DNA of 58,237 bases from DAOUTW01 sp964523575 (GCA_964523575.1 CAZGAV010000017.1:1-58237), one strand, 5' to 3'. Shown: positions 8,128 to 18,195, counted from the stretch's first letter. Translations and numbers: made by a program. The notes: a model not told the origin generated them from the letters alone.

Positions 8128-9906
8128 TCATGAGCGATCTTTTTTCTGAGGCAACAGGATGGTGAAAGTCGTTCCCTGTCCCACCGCCGACTGCACGCTG
8201 ATCTCGCCGCCATGGTTTATGATTATTTTCCGCGAATTGGCCAGCCCCAGTCCGTGGCCGTCGGCCTTGGTCGTGAAATGAGACTGGAATATTTTCTCCT
8301 GCACCGTCGGCGACATCCCCTGACCGTTATCACTGACACGGATTTCCATCAATTGCCGCTCATGATCAAATCGGCATGCGATCCCGATATGAGGTTCGGG
8401 GCGCCCCTGCATGGCGTCAACGGCGTTATTCAGCAGGTTCAAAAGCACCTGTTGAATCTGGCCGACGTCGATGTACACCTCGGACAAATCGCTGTCAAAG
8501 GACTGATCGATAGTCACGCCCTTGAATTTGCGCTGGGTCTTGATCGAAAACAGAAGATTCTCGACCAGGTGCTTGATATCATAGCTGACCATCTCCGTTT
8601 CCATCTTGGAAAAGTCCATCAGCCCGTCGGTGAACCGTTTGATCCGGCCAATATTTTCGATCACCTGACGGCTGTTTTCCCTTGCCTTGTCCATCTGGTC
8701 TCGTTTGATATTGATATCCATCAATTCGGCGTTGTTGGAAATGATGGTCAGGTAGTTGTTGAGCTCATGGCCAATGGAGGCGGCCATTTCGCCCTTGGCT
8801 ACCAGCTTTTCGGACAGGATCACATATTTCTCGAGAATAACCTTTTCGGTGATGTCTTCGACGACCAGAATCACGCCGTTCTTTGAGCCCGGCAGACTGT
8901 TGGTCGCCGAGATTTTTATGGATAAAACTTTTTCATCATAGCCCGTATTATGGAAATACCGATCCTCGTGAAAATCGCTGGAACTGGCAAAGACCGTCTC
9001 TATCATATTTTGCCATGAAGCATACTGCGCCTCGGGCAGTAAATCGAACAACCGGCTGGTTTTGTCGTTTTCACCCTCGAGGCTGATTTGGTTCTTATTG
9101 ACCTGGAAGATAGCCAGACTGGCGTCATTGACGGTCATCAGGTTGTATTCGGAATCGATAACGATAATACCGACCGGCGATTGCGCGATGATGTCCTCGT
9201 TATACTGCTTGAGGCGGCTGAGCCGATTATAAAGCTGGGCGTTGTGGATGGCGATGGCCGCCTGTTGGGCGAAAAGCTCAAACAGGTACAGGTCGGATTT
9301 CAGGAACAGCTTGGCCTGCGACGAGTTATCCAGGTAAATAACGCCGATAACATTACTTTTAATTTTCAGGGGAACACACATGATCGACCGCAGATGCAAT
9401 TCCACCACCGACTGCTGGTTGGCATACCTCTCGTCTTCCTGGGCGTCCGAAGCGTAAACCGATTTGCCCGTCTGGGCCACGCGGTCGGCGATAGAATTGG
9501 AAATTTTGAAATATTCGCCCGAGGTGTCTTCCTTGCGGATATTGTGAGCCGATTTGAACTGCAACCGCCCGGCATTATCAAGGAGCATAATAAAACCGCG
9601 CTCGGCCGACAGCAACTCCACCGCCTTTTGCATCACGACCTGGAGAATCTCCTCGAGCACGAATGAGGAATTGATGGCTAATGATATCTCCAGCACCGCC
9701 TTCAAATCATCCAGACGCATGATACTGCTGTCGGTGTCTTTCGCGATTCGCGGATTATCGCTGACGACGTCGTCGAGAGCCTTCTCCATCTCGGCCAGAA
9801 CATTATCGACTTCAATACGGTCGGTCGACATTCCGGTTTCGGTGTCCGTATTTTCATTCATAAACGAAGAAGTCCCTTCTGTTTTTTCACCAATGGTTCC
9901 GGGCAT
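8128..9906 (-). CDS. GAF-PAS sensor histidine kinase
   Basis: ATG 9906 is chosen because GGAG stands five bases upstream; a longer frame reaches 9951. The 592-residue soluble protein has a GAF domain (about 60-215; LLSAERGFIMLLD), a PAS domain (about 230-345; SPVGIIVIDSEYNLMTVNDA), a dimerisation helix with phospho-acceptor His in SIGHELNNYLTIISN, and a HATPase domain with NLLNNAVDAM and GHGLGLANS boxes. It has no membrane helix, so it senses a cytoplasmic cue. No response regulator is adjacent; the next gene is a Ser/Thr kinase with TPRs. It may phosphorylate the NtrC-type regulator encoded 2.7 kb upstream or an unlinked partner. Confidence 0.9.
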   Translation of the reverse strand: MPGTIGEKTEGTSSFMNENTDTETGMSTDRIEVDNVLAEMEKALDDVVSDNPRIAKDTDSSIMRLDDLKAVLEISLAINSSFVLEEILQVVMQKAVELLSAERGFIMLLDNAGRLQFKSAHNIRKEDTSGEYFKISNSIADRVAQTGKSVYASDAQEDERYANQQSVVELHLRSIMCVPLKIKSNVIGVIYLDNSSQAKLFLKSDLYLFELFAQQAAIAIHNAQLYNRLSRLKQYNEDIIAQSPVGIIVIDSEYNLMTVNDASLAIFQVNKNQISLEGENDKTSRLFDLLPEAQYASWQNMIETVFASSSDFHEDRYFHNTGYDEKVLSIKISATNSLPGSKNGVILVVEDITEKVILEKYVILSEKLVAKGEMAASIGHELNNYLTIISNNAELMDINIKRDQMDKARENSRQVIENIGRIKRFTDGLMDFSKMETEMVSYDIKHLVENLLFSIKTQRKFKGVTIDQSFDSDLSEVYIDVGQIQQVLLNLLNNAVDAMQGRPEPHIGIACRFDHERQLMEIRVSDNGQGMSPTVQEKIFQSHFTTKADGHGLGLANSRKIIINHGGEISVQSAVGQGTTFTILLPQKKDRS

Positions 9907-9980
9907 AGCTTCTCCACCATATCTGCATATAACCATACAGTATATCGGCACTTGGCCGGAAAAAACTTAGACTGAGAGGG

Positions 9981-10649
9981 TTACAAAGAGGTCAGCTCTT
10001 CGGGGCTAAACGGAGGCGAAACGATATTGTAGGAGGTTTTCCCGAACCCAATGAGGTTGAGGAAAAACGAAAAAACCGATTCAAAAAACTCCTCCTCGCC
10101 CGACCCGGCCCCAAGACTGTCGGCCGGGCGGCTGGTGAAATCACGTAAGACATTGGAAGAATGAGACTTGACGGTCAAAGACAGGTTCAGGCGCACCTCC
10201 GGCGAGGCTATTATCTGTGATTTGGGCGCTAACTGCAAGACCAGTGAATCGGCCAGGAAATCGGATAACTCAAGTTGACTTTTAAACTCCCTGTCCGAGA
10301 CGCCAAAATTGACCAGTCTCAGGCGATAGACGTCTTCGGTCAAAGGATGGGAGATGACCAGCGCGGCGCGGGTCGAGGCGATAGTCTTGGAAAATAGCAG
10401 GCGGCGAGGACGTTCAATTTTCAGGTCAAAGACCAAAGACAGATCCAGCCCGGCCAGTAGATCTTCCATTTTCGCCTGATCCAGCGCCGGCAAAACATCC
10501 AGCCAGACGACAATAGTATCGTTGGCCAGAAAAATGTCATAATCAAATTCCGCGTCCGCCGCCCGAGCCGCCGTCGCCCCCCCGGCCAGATAGAAGCCGA
10601 GGAGGCAATATATCAGGGCCCGGATCAGTTTAGCCGGGCAGTTTTTCAT
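9981..10649 (-). CDS. Exported DUF4390-like protein
   Basis: The 222-residue protein has an N-terminal signal (KLIRALIYCLLGFYLAGGATAARA) and a beta-rich body with alternating hydrophobic strands (LANDTIVVWLDVLPALD, LDLSLVFDLKIERPR). The body resembles the DUF4390 family, which often lies beside two-component genes. It starts 12 bases after the stop of the outer-membrane barrel gene, so both are likely co-expressed envelope proteins. The domain match is from memory of the family pattern; no function is known. Confidence 0.65.
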   Translation of the reverse strand: MKNCPAKLIRALIYCLLGFYLAGGATAARAADAEFDYDIFLANDTIVVWLDVLPALDQAKMEDLLAGLDLSLVFDLKIERPRRLLFSKTIASTRAALVISHPLTEDVYRLRLVNFGVSDREFKSQLELSDFLADSLVLQLAPKSQIIASPEVRLNLSLTVKSHSSNVLRDFTSRPADSLGAGSGEEEFFESVFSFFLNLIGFGKTSYNIVSPPFSPEELTSL

Positions 10650-10661
10650 CCCTACCGCTTT

Positions 10662-12419
10662 TCATTGAATCGCGGCTGAAAAACGGGCATAAAAAACGGG
10701 GTCTTTGTCGCTGACGTCCAGCCGCTGAGCCATGAATATTTTGACGTTCCGGTTTAGATCGACTCCGAGTCCGATCGAGCTGTACCATTTGTTTTCGCCC
10801 GTTATCCTTTCGCCCATAATCCGGCCGCCATCATAGAGAACAAAGGGGGCGATGTCGGAATGGGGAATCTCAAAACGATATTCGCCGCTTATGTTCACGT
10901 ATTCGGTCCCGATAAATTCCTTATGACGATAACCGTGGATAGTTCCCAGTCCCCCCAGGTAGAATAGCCGGCTCAAAGGGATATAATCACCGTCGGCGTA
11001 GCCGTAAGCGCCGGTCAAATCCAAGGTCAGGTATCTTCCTAACGGCTGGTAACGCGTCAGCCGTGTTTCAAATCTCTGAAAATCGAAATCACCCCGCCAT
11101 CGCTGGGGCGAATACTCATACCGGGCCCAACCCAGCCATCCCCGGCGCGGATGCTTCTCGTCATCGCGGTTATCGAAAGTGTAATTAAGCACCAGTGATG
11201 AAATCTGTTGATCGTTAAACTGGAGCTTGCGCGCCGCCAACGTATCATACGGTACCGAAGAGAAATTCCCCCGGAAATCCTTGGTGCCGAAAAGCGACCA
11301 TAGCTTGGAGTGCGCATCCAGCCAGCGTTGTTCCTCGGTCAGGTACCCGATCTCGAATTTATTCCATTTCAGAAACTTCACACGGGCGAAACCATAACCG
11401 CCCTGGGATTCGTAATAATCTTTCCAATCCTCGTTGAAAAGCAGAGCGAAAATCGTGTTTTCGGATTCGGTGATTATTTTATCATCGTCCGACGCCAGCC
11501 GCCTGAAAAACTGACCGCCGACCTGAACCGGGATGGAGCCTCGAATGACCGTCTGGGTCAGAGAAAGATCATACCGCCAGCGTTCCGAAGCGAAAGCATA
11601 ACCGGCTACCGCCTTGAATGAAGGAATGATGGAGTCGGCGTGCTCGTATTCCGCCCCGCCCCAGAGAGTCAGCCCGTCAACCCGGTTATAAGACATGGAA
11701 CCGGTCATGCCGATCTGGTTCTGATAACTTTTCCATCGGCGGGCCCGGTGACGTCGAGTCGAACTCTTCCCCTTGGAAGATTTAATAACCCCATAAACCG
11801 ACGACTGGCCTTCCAGTTCGACTTTACCGTTGATCGCGATTACATCGCCCCTGATGACCGCTTCGTTGCCGACATAAACGTCGCCGAAAATCGAAACGAC
11901 ATCATAATTGACTTCACCCAGAACGCTGATATTGCCGAAAAACGAAATCACCGATCCCCGGATAAAGGTGCCGTTGTCGATAGTCACATCATTGAAGTAC
12001 GATACCAGGTCGTCGCTGTCCCGGTTGAACTGCCCCGTCTCCCGGTCAATCCCGGTCGAAATGAAACTCAGGATAATATCCGAGGGTTCATCGCCATGCC
12101 TGACATCGATCCGGTCGATTTCGTCATTATCGATACGAACCTCGGGGAAATTCATGCTTTCCTCGGAGAGTTGGACGTCGTCGCCGCACAGGATTTGATC
12201 ATCGACATGCTGTATGTCCGAAATCGCATAGGTATGAACCTCTTCCTCGTCGTCGGAAAAAACCGTGAAAACCCATTGATCCGGAGTTATCTCCAATTCG
12301 ACCAGGACCTTCTCCTTGGCACGGCGGTCATACTTTTTATATTCAACCTCGGCGTGCGTCAGGCCTGCGGTCAGCGCCAATAAAAGCGCCAGGGTGACAA
12401 TTCTGGCTGTGATCTTCAT
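10662..12419 (-). CDS. Outer-membrane barrel protein with bactofilin-like N-terminal domain
   Basis: The 585-residue precursor begins with a signal peptide cut near THA-EV and has a GGAGGAG-type ribosome site. Residues about 140-225 form short beta-helix rungs (GSVISFFGNISVLGE, YVGNEAVIRGDVIAINGKVE) like the polymer-forming bactofilin domain. Residues about 240-585 form a 16-strand-type barrel related to the BamA/Omp85 'bacterial surface antigen' domain, with the usual GGLGTIHGYRHKEFIG box and a C-terminal barrel strand. It lacks clear POTRA repeats, so it is probably not BamA itself. The barrel-plus-rungs architecture may display a polymerising surface element in the outer membrane. Confidence 0.78.
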   Translation of the reverse strand: MKITARIVTLALLLALTAGLTHAEVEYKKYDRRAKEKVLVELEITPDQWVFTVFSDDEEEVHTYAISDIQHVDDQILCGDDVQLSEESMNFPEVRIDNDEIDRIDVRHGDEPSDIILSFISTGIDRETGQFNRDSDDLVSYFNDVTIDNGTFIRGSVISFFGNISVLGEVNYDVVSIFGDVYVGNEAVIRGDVIAINGKVELEGQSSVYGVIKSSKGKSSTRRHRARRWKSYQNQIGMTGSMSYNRVDGLTLWGGAEYEHADSIIPSFKAVAGYAFASERWRYDLSLTQTVIRGSIPVQVGGQFFRRLASDDDKIITESENTIFALLFNEDWKDYYESQGGYGFARVKFLKWNKFEIGYLTEEQRWLDAHSKLWSLFGTKDFRGNFSSVPYDTLAARKLQFNDQQISSLVLNYTFDNRDDEKHPRRGWLGWARYEYSPQRWRGDFDFQRFETRLTRYQPLGRYLTLDLTGAYGYADGDYIPLSRLFYLGGLGTIHGYRHKEFIGTEYVNISGEYRFEIPHSDIAPFVLYDGGRIMGERITGENKWYSSIGLGVDLNRNVKIFMAQRLDVSDKDPVFYARFSAAIQ

Positions 12420-12561
12420 AGTCGCTCCTCCTCATTTTCCCGAGAAGACATTCAAATCCCGTGCCGGAATTTTAATCATTTGACCTGCATAATGTTACAA
12501 AAAAATCGCCGCCGCCGCCGTGTTATTTTCACACGTTCAAACGGCCGATAGCGGATCGAAT

Positions 12562-13917
12562 TTACATCACGCCCAGTTGTTTGAGTTTCCGCGAAAGATT
12601 CCCTCGGTCCATATTCAATTCGCGGGCCATGGCCGAAATATTGGCCCCGTGTTTATGATATAACTGCGATAAAAATCCTGTCTCAAACTGACGCACCGCG
12701 GCAGTCAGACGACTTTCATCGGTCTCGGGCGAAAGACCGACGGCGGCAGGTTCATGATGATGATATAAATTTTCTACCATCGACGCGGCTATTCGGCCGG
12801 GCTCGCAATTGAAGATCGCCTGCTGAATGGTATTGGCTAACTGGCGGATATTGCCCGGCCAGGAGTAGGAGGCCATGAGGCCGACCGCCTCGGCCGTAAA
12901 TTCATAACTGTCGGCGGCGTCAAATCGAGACAGGAAATGGTCGATCAGCAAGGGGATATCATCCGTCCGTTGACGGAGCGGCGGGACCTCGATCGCGATA
13001 ACATTGAGGCGGTAATATAAATCCTCGCGAAACTGCCCGTCGGCGATCATGCTTTTGAGGTCGCGATTGGTCGCCGCCAGTAATCGGCATTCAACGGTGA
13101 ACGTCGTATCGGAACCGACTTTTTCAAGCTGGCCGGCTTCGATAACCCTCAGCAATTTGCTTTGCATGGTCAACGGCAAATCACCGATTTCGTCGAGGAA
13201 AATGGTCCCGCCATGAGCGGCCTCAAATCTTCCCACGCGGTCTCGAGCGGCTCCGGTAAAGGCGCCCTTGACATGGCCGAAAAGCTCCGATTCGAACAAA
13301 GTCTCTGGCACAGCCGGGCAATTAACCGTCACCATCGGCTCGCCTTTGCGTTTCGACAGGTAATGAATGTGCCGGGCCACCAGTTCCTTGCCGGTGCCGT
13401 TTTCGCCGGTGATCAAAACTGTCGATTCGGCTCCGGCCGCCTTTTCGATTAACCGTCTCAGGTTGGTAATGGCCGCCGAATGGCCGATAATCTCAAATTT
13501 CTCAAGTATATGTCCGACCAGTTTCTGTTCCGACCGAAGGGATTGCGACAGTCTTAACGCCTGTCGGACTGAAATCAGCACCCGTTCGGGCGTCAACGGT
13601 TTTTCGATATAATCATACGCTCCCATCTTGATCGCCATCACGGCCGTGGCGATATCACCTCGCCCGGAAATGACAATAACCGGGATATCCTCAAGTTTCA
13701 GGCGATTGTCCTCCAGAAACGACAGGCCATCTTTGCCCGGCATTTGAATATCGAGCAGGATCAATTCGACTGATTCTTTGGTAAGAGCCTCTTCCCCTTT
13801 TTCGGCCGATTCCAATGCCAGCGCTTTATAACCCTCGTCGGTCAGCAGTCCCGCCAGAGAGGAACGGATATACTTCTCATCATCGATTATCAGGATCATC
13901 GGAACCGTACCTTTCAT
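12562..13917 (-). CDS. NtrC-family sigma54-dependent response regulator
   Basis: The 451-residue protein has a receiver domain (about 7-120) with phospho-acceptor Asp in LILLDIQMPGKDG, and a sigma54-activating AAA+ domain (about 145-375) with Walker A GENGTGKE and the sigma54 contact loop GAFTGA. It ends in a Fis-type helix-turn-helix (AMARELNMDRGNLSRKL). It should activate sigma54 promoters when phosphorylated. Its start overlaps the end of the upstream NtrY-like kinase gene by four bases (ATGA), marking a translationally coupled pair. Targets are not visible in the window. Confidence 0.93.
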   Translation of the reverse strand: MKGTVPMILIIDDEKYIRSSLAGLLTDEGYKALALESAEKGEEALTKESVELILLDIQMPGKDGLSFLEDNRLKLEDIPVIVISGRGDIATAVMAIKMGAYDYIEKPLTPERVLISVRQALRLSQSLRSEQKLVGHILEKFEIIGHSAAITNLRRLIEKAAGAESTVLITGENGTGKELVARHIHYLSKRKGEPMVTVNCPAVPETLFESELFGHVKGAFTGAARDRVGRFEAAHGGTIFLDEIGDLPLTMQSKLLRVIEAGQLEKVGSDTTFTVECRLLAATNRDLKSMIADGQFREDLYYRLNVIAIEVPPLRQRTDDIPLLIDHFLSRFDAADSYEFTAEAVGLMASYSWPGNIRQLANTIQQAIFNCEPGRIAASMVENLYHHHEPAAVGLSPETDESRLTAAVRQFETGFLSQLYHKHGANISAMARELNMDRGNLSRKLKQLGVM

Positions 13918-15374
13918 CTGCCCTTATTCATTATACGCCGCCGGGGTATTTTGAAGCCGGCGATGGTCATGCCGCCGGATGATTCCAGTCGGAGACTGCC
14001 GCCGTGGTCGATTATGATCTTTTCCGAAATCGCCAGTCCCAGTCCGGTCCCGCCTTGGCGAGTCGAGAAATATGGAATCCGCGCCGATTTCAGATCCGCC
14101 TCGCTGACATTCTCGCTTTCATTGGCCGCCATGAAATCGACCTCGGATGCTCCGACGGTAATTGATATTATGATCTTCTTTCTCGGCCGGGTGAATTCAA
14201 TCGCGTTTTTTATCAGGTTGACCATCACCTGCCGCAAATGGTCGGAATCGGCCTCGACCACTGCCGGCTCCTCCGGCAGCACCGCCTCGAAATCGAAATT
14301 CTCTAACTGGGGAGCATAAAGATTGAGAATATCCTGCACCAGGCCGATTATCTCAAATTCCCCGATCTTAGGCTCCGGCAATTTTGACAGAGAGGCATAC
14401 TCTGTCGCCAGGCGTTCCAGATGCGCCACCTCCGCCGCGATGGCCTCGATCGATTCGGCGAAACGATCATATTGGCCATCGGCCTCCAATGATTTCTTGA
14501 TCCGATACAGCGAAATCGAAATCGGCGTTAACGGATTCTTCAGTTCATGAGCCATACGCCGGGCGAATTCCTGCCAGGCGGCGACCCGCTCGGCCGCCAT
14601 CAGCCGCTGACGGCTTTCGGTAAGATCGGCGATCATGCGGTTGAAAGTCTCCGTCAGGCGCGAAATCTCCTCAGTACCGGTTATGGAAATGGCTTCCGGC
14701 GTATCGCCTCGTGACACGGCCGCCGTCACCGCGGTCAACTGTTCCAGCGGAGTCGTTACCGAGGCCGACAAGCGTCGCGACAGAACCCAGGCCCCGGCGA
14801 TAATGAGAACCAAAACGGTCGCGCCCGCGGCCAGCATGAAGAGCATAAGCCCCGGCATCAGGTTACGATAGCGTCGGCTTTCCTGCAATGTTGCCGAGGC
14901 CGCCTCAAAACCGCTCAGGTATTCCCGGCCGAGAATGAATCCACCCACCACCGTTTGTCCGTTTTGCTCGACACAGGCCCCGATGATTAGATTCCCGCCG
15001 GCCACCCGGCGAACGATGCCCGATTCATAGGGACCTTCCCGCAATAGCGAATCGACTTCATGAGATAAATCAACATTTTCGAAGAATTCCGTCAACCGGC
15101 CATTTTCAAAGGTCAAACGCCAATCAAGGAGGGAGTCGATACCGGAGTTGGCCGATGCCCCGGATAACGACAGCAATTTCAGGGCCGTTTCCTGGAGCCG
15201 CGTTTCCGTCAATCGCAGGGAATTTATGGTGCGGTCGGGAGAAGAAATTTCGATCCAGGCGCCGGACTGCTCCATCGCTTTGGAAAGAAAGTAGTAGGCC
15301 GCCGCGGCGACGAGTATGGCCGGAATGAGGGCGACCAGGACCAGGCGTCGGAATATTCCAGTCCGGAGTTTCAT
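13914..15374 (-). CDS. NtrY-like membrane sensor histidine kinase
   Basis: The 486-residue kinase has a first membrane helix at about 11-28, a periplasmic sensor region, a second helix at about 177-200 and a HAMP linker with the repeat unit SRLTETFNRMI. The HisKA box has its phospho-His in ARRMAHELKNPLTPI, and the HATPase domain carries NLIKNAIEF and GGTGLGLAIS. The strong site GGGGGGA precedes ATG 15374, six bases after the NUDIX gene. The pairing with an NtrC-like regulator downstream defines an NtrY/NtrX-type system. The periplasmic part is not recognised, so the signal is unknown. Confidence 0.92.
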   Translation of the reverse strand: MKLRTGIFRRLVLVALIPAILVAAAAYYFLSKAMEQSGAWIEISSPDRTINSLRLTETRLQETALKLLSLSGASANSGIDSLLDWRLTFENGRLTEFFENVDLSHEVDSLLREGPYESGIVRRVAGGNLIIGACVEQNGQTVVGGFILGREYLSGFEAASATLQESRRYRNLMPGLMLFMLAAGATVLVLIIAGAWVLSRRLSASVTTPLEQLTAVTAAVSRGDTPEAISITGTEEISRLTETFNRMIADLTESRQRLMAAERVAAWQEFARRMAHELKNPLTPISISLYRIKKSLEADGQYDRFAESIEAIAAEVAHLERLATEYASLSKLPEPKIGEFEIIGLVQDILNLYAPQLENFDFEAVLPEEPAVVEADSDHLRQVMVNLIKNAIEFTRPRKKIIISITVGASEVDFMAANESENVSEADLKSARIPYFSTRQGGTGLGLAISEKIIIDHGGSLRLESSGGMTIAGFKIPRRRIMNKGR

Positions 15375-15380
15375 TCCCCC

Positions 15381-15962
15381 CTACTTTTTGAGAAGTCGTT
15401 TACGATACAGGGCCAGGGCGTCGCGATGGGCCTGAAAGGCTATATTGGACGGGGTCTCGTCGAAGTCGAAATACCGGGCCTCATCGGCATCGTCCCCGGC
15501 CTTGAGTTCTCCGCCCGTCACCGTCGCATGATACAGGATTAAAAGAGCATGGGTCCGGGGATCATCCATCCCCATGAAAATATCGAAAAGGGAAGTGATA
15601 GTGATCTCAAGTCCGGTCTCTTCCTTCAATTCCCGGATAGCCGTCTGCTGAGGATGCTCCGTCCATTCCGTGAATCCGGCCGGAATGCACCAGTCACCCC
15701 GTCCCGGATCCACCGATCTTTTAACCATCAGGATACGGCCGGCATCTACGATTACGGCGCCCGCCGCCGGAGCCGGGTTTTGATAAAAGATAAACCCGCA
15801 CTGGGGACAATGCGGCCGGACGGTATCTTCTACTTCGGCGACTACAAGTCGCGATCGGCATCGCGGACACCACTGGTAGCCGTTGTAGTCGTTTAATTTG
15901 ATAAATCCCTTGCCGCTGATGAGATACTTCAAGTCGTTATCGTTCATATCAAACCAGATCAT
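15381..15962 (-). CDS. NUDIX hydrolase with N-terminal zinc ribbon
   Basis: The protein (193 residues from ATG 15962, or 188 from ATG 15947 directly after the upstream stop) has an N-terminal zinc ribbon (CPRC...CPQC at about 32-56) and a complete Nudix box (FTEWTEHPQQTAIRELKEETGLEI). This layout fits NUDIX enzymes of the ADP-ribose/NADH pyrophosphatase type, which hydrolyse nucleoside diphosphate derivatives. The SQPWPFPxS signature of NADH-specific NudC is not seen, so the substrate is open. The gene overlaps the phosphatase gene by 14 bases and precedes the NtrY-like kinase by six. Neither candidate start has a visible ribosome site, which suggests coupling. Confidence 0.85.
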   Translation of the reverse strand: MIWFDMNDNDLKYLISGKGFIKLNDYNGYQWCPRCRSRLVVAEVEDTVRPHCPQCGFIFYQNPAPAAGAVIVDAGRILMVKRSVDPGRGDWCIPAGFTEWTEHPQQTAIRELKEETGLEITITSLFDIFMGMDDPRTHALLILYHATVTGGELKAGDDADEARYFDFDETPSNIAFQAHRDALALYRKRLLKK

Positions 15963-18195
15963 TCATTTTGAGAATAACAATAGTGGTGTCATCCTCGGGT
16001 GTCAGATTCGGCGAAAATCGGCTGACCTGTTCCAGTATCCCGTCCTTGATGGCGCCGGCCGGTTCACGGCGGTGCGCCGTGATATACTCCAGTATTCGGT
16101 TTTCACCGTATTCTTCCTGCTCATGATTCTGAGCTTCCGACAGGCCGTCGGTGTAAAAAAAGATAATATCTTCGGGTTTCAAGCGGACCTTTTTGGCTTC
16201 ATAGGGTGTCCCCTCAAAAACGCCGATAATCGTTCCGCCGTCCACCAGCAATTCATGACTGCCGTCGGCGCGAACCAGAATCGGAAAATTATGACCCGCG
16301 TTGGAATATTCGAATTCGTTCTTCTCGGGACGGAAGACGCCGTAAAACATGGTGGCGTATTTGCCCGACGACGATGACAAATTGGCGACAATGTTGTTGA
16401 CGTTGGTGACCGTGTCCGAAACCTTGCGGTGGTTGAAAACCTCCGAACGAAGCGCCGCTTGAATCTGCGCCGCCAGCAAAGCCGCCGGCATCCCCTTGCC
16501 TGAAACATCCGCGATCACCATCGCGAAGCCGCCGTTGGGATCGGTCTCCATGAAATCGTAAAAATCGCCCCCCACCGTCCGGGATGGCTGGCTGTGAGCG
16601 ATAACCTGGTAGCAGTCGTTGCGGGGCGGGTTCTCGGGCAGAAGATCGACCTGAATCTGCCGGGCCAGATTCATTTCTTCCTCGAGACGTTGTTTGACAA
16701 GCGATTCCCGGTAAAGACGAACATTGGTCAGGGCTACAAATAACTGGTTGGCCAGCGTCGAAAGCAGGGTGATATCTTCATAGCTGAATTTGTACCCCGT
16801 CGATTTGTCGGTCAGGGTGACAAAGCCGAGCAGATGTTCGCCGTCATTGAGGGGCACTATCAACTGGATGCCGCCGGTCTGCAAAATCGTGGCCAGGGCC
16901 GAGCCGCGCCGCCAGGTCTGTATCCGGTCATAGAAGGTGGGCGTCCGCAACTGGCCGATAGCGCCCAGCATCGGGTCGGTATTGGCCAATTGGTCCCCCT
17001 CGGTTTCCCAGCGGCTGAAATAAAGATAGGCCTGCCGGGCGTCGTCATAGATGGCGAAACCAACCCCCTTGACCATCATGTTGGATTTCAGAGTATCCTC
17101 GACAGCCCGGAACAACTGGGCCCGGTCGAGAATATTGATGATCTTCGATGACAGCCGGTTCATGATATTGCGATAATCGGTCTTGTCGCGGATGAACATC
17201 TTCTTGATGATGTTGTCGATCTGGTTGTTGATCGGCTGAAAGAGTATCAGGGCGACGACAATGAAGCCGATATTCAGAAGCGGCATCTGTTTCCCCAGCA
17301 CCGATTCCAGAAAATCGGAAAACTGGGTGATGGCCAGAATATAGGCTCCGACCAGCAGGGCCGAGGAAACCGTGTACACCAGCGATTGCCGGACGATGAG
17401 GCGGATGTCGAGGAATTGATAGCGGATAATAGCCCAGCCGATGGAGCCGGCCCCGGCCACCAGGGCCACCACCGTCAGGAAATCGCGCAAGGTTTCGGAT
17501 ATTTCCAGAGCAAACAGGTTGGGCAGAATGGAAATCAGGATATAGATACCAAGGGACAACTGGATACCCATGATGATGACCCGCACCTGCTTGCGCAGGC
17601 GGGGGGCCTCGACATGCTTCATGCCCCGGAAAAGATAAGATACGGCCAGGACAACATAAACCAGGTTGACCAGAGCGAAGAAGTTTTTATGCGACGACAG
17701 GATCAACCCGATCGGTATCATCAGCCAGGTGAGCAGGGTCGCCACCGGCTGGAGGATACTGCTTAATAATCCCCCCTGACCCGGCTCAATCGTCAAAAAT
17801 TCGAGAATGCGGTCGGTGTCGGAAAGAAAAAGCACCAGCAGAATATGAAAAACATGGGGCACGAAAATCAGGAAACGCCATCTGACTTTCTTCCCGCTTA
17901 GCCGATCATAGGGGAAAATCCATGAAAAATACAGGAAGGCCGGGAAAAACAGTTCCCAGACGTAAAAAAGGTTGTAGAGATAGGATTCCTTGAACGGCGA
18001 CGCGGCCTGATAGGGTGAAATGACCGTCCCCAGAGCGGTGAAGATCGGCCCCAGCCCGGCCAGAAAAAGCATGGCCGAGGTCACCCGGTTGAGCCTTATG
18101 CGGGCCGAATCGCGGATGATCAGGACGGCGAGAAAGATGAGGCCGCCCCCCAAGGCAAAATAAATCACCGCAAATATGAGTTGTTGAGTACTCAT
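15949..18195 (-). CDS. SpoIIE/RsbU-type PP2C phosphatase with membrane and GAF domains
   Basis: The 748-residue protein starts with about eight membrane helices (residues 5-320), then a GAF-like domain (about 340-500; LSTLANQLFVALTNVRLYRES) and a coiled-coil linker. It ends in a PP2C domain of the SpoIIE/RsbU class (about 530-745) with the metal-binding signatures GGDFYDF, ADVSGKGMPAAL and FYTDGLSEA. In partner switching such phosphatases dephosphorylate a STAS anti-anti-sigma protein. The RsbW-type kinase and STAS protein are encoded immediately upstream, so it most likely acts on that pair in response to a membrane or cytoplasmic signal. Confidence 0.93.
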   Translation of the reverse strand: MSTQQLIFAVIYFALGGGLIFLAVLIIRDSARIRLNRVTSAMLFLAGLGPIFTALGTVISPYQAASPFKESYLYNLFYVWELFFPAFLYFSWIFPYDRLSGKKVRWRFLIFVPHVFHILLVLFLSDTDRILEFLTIEPGQGGLLSSILQPVATLLTWLMIPIGLILSSHKNFFALVNLVYVVLAVSYLFRGMKHVEAPRLRKQVRVIIMGIQLSLGIYILISILPNLFALEISETLRDFLTVVALVAGAGSIGWAIIRYQFLDIRLIVRQSLVYTVSSALLVGAYILAITQFSDFLESVLGKQMPLLNIGFIVVALILFQPINNQIDNIIKKMFIRDKTDYRNIMNRLSSKIINILDRAQLFRAVEDTLKSNMMVKGVGFAIYDDARQAYLYFSRWETEGDQLANTDPMLGAIGQLRTPTFYDRIQTWRRGSALATILQTGGIQLIVPLNDGEHLLGFVTLTDKSTGYKFSYEDITLLSTLANQLFVALTNVRLYRESLVKQRLEEEMNLARQIQVDLLPENPPRNDCYQVIAHSQPSRTVGGDFYDFMETDPNGGFAMVIADVSGKGMPAALLAAQIQAALRSEVFNHRKVSDTVTNVNNIVANLSSSSGKYATMFYGVFRPEKNEFEYSNAGHNFPILVRADGSHELLVDGGTIIGVFEGTPYEAKKVRLKPEDIIFFYTDGLSEAQNHEQEEYGENRILEYITAHRREPAGAIKDGILEQVSRFSPNLTPEDDTTIVILKMNDLV

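Noticed and set aside
8212..8886. Plus-strand frame opposite the histidine kinase
   Set aside because: It spans the HATPase and HisKA coding region on the other strand and shows no domain.
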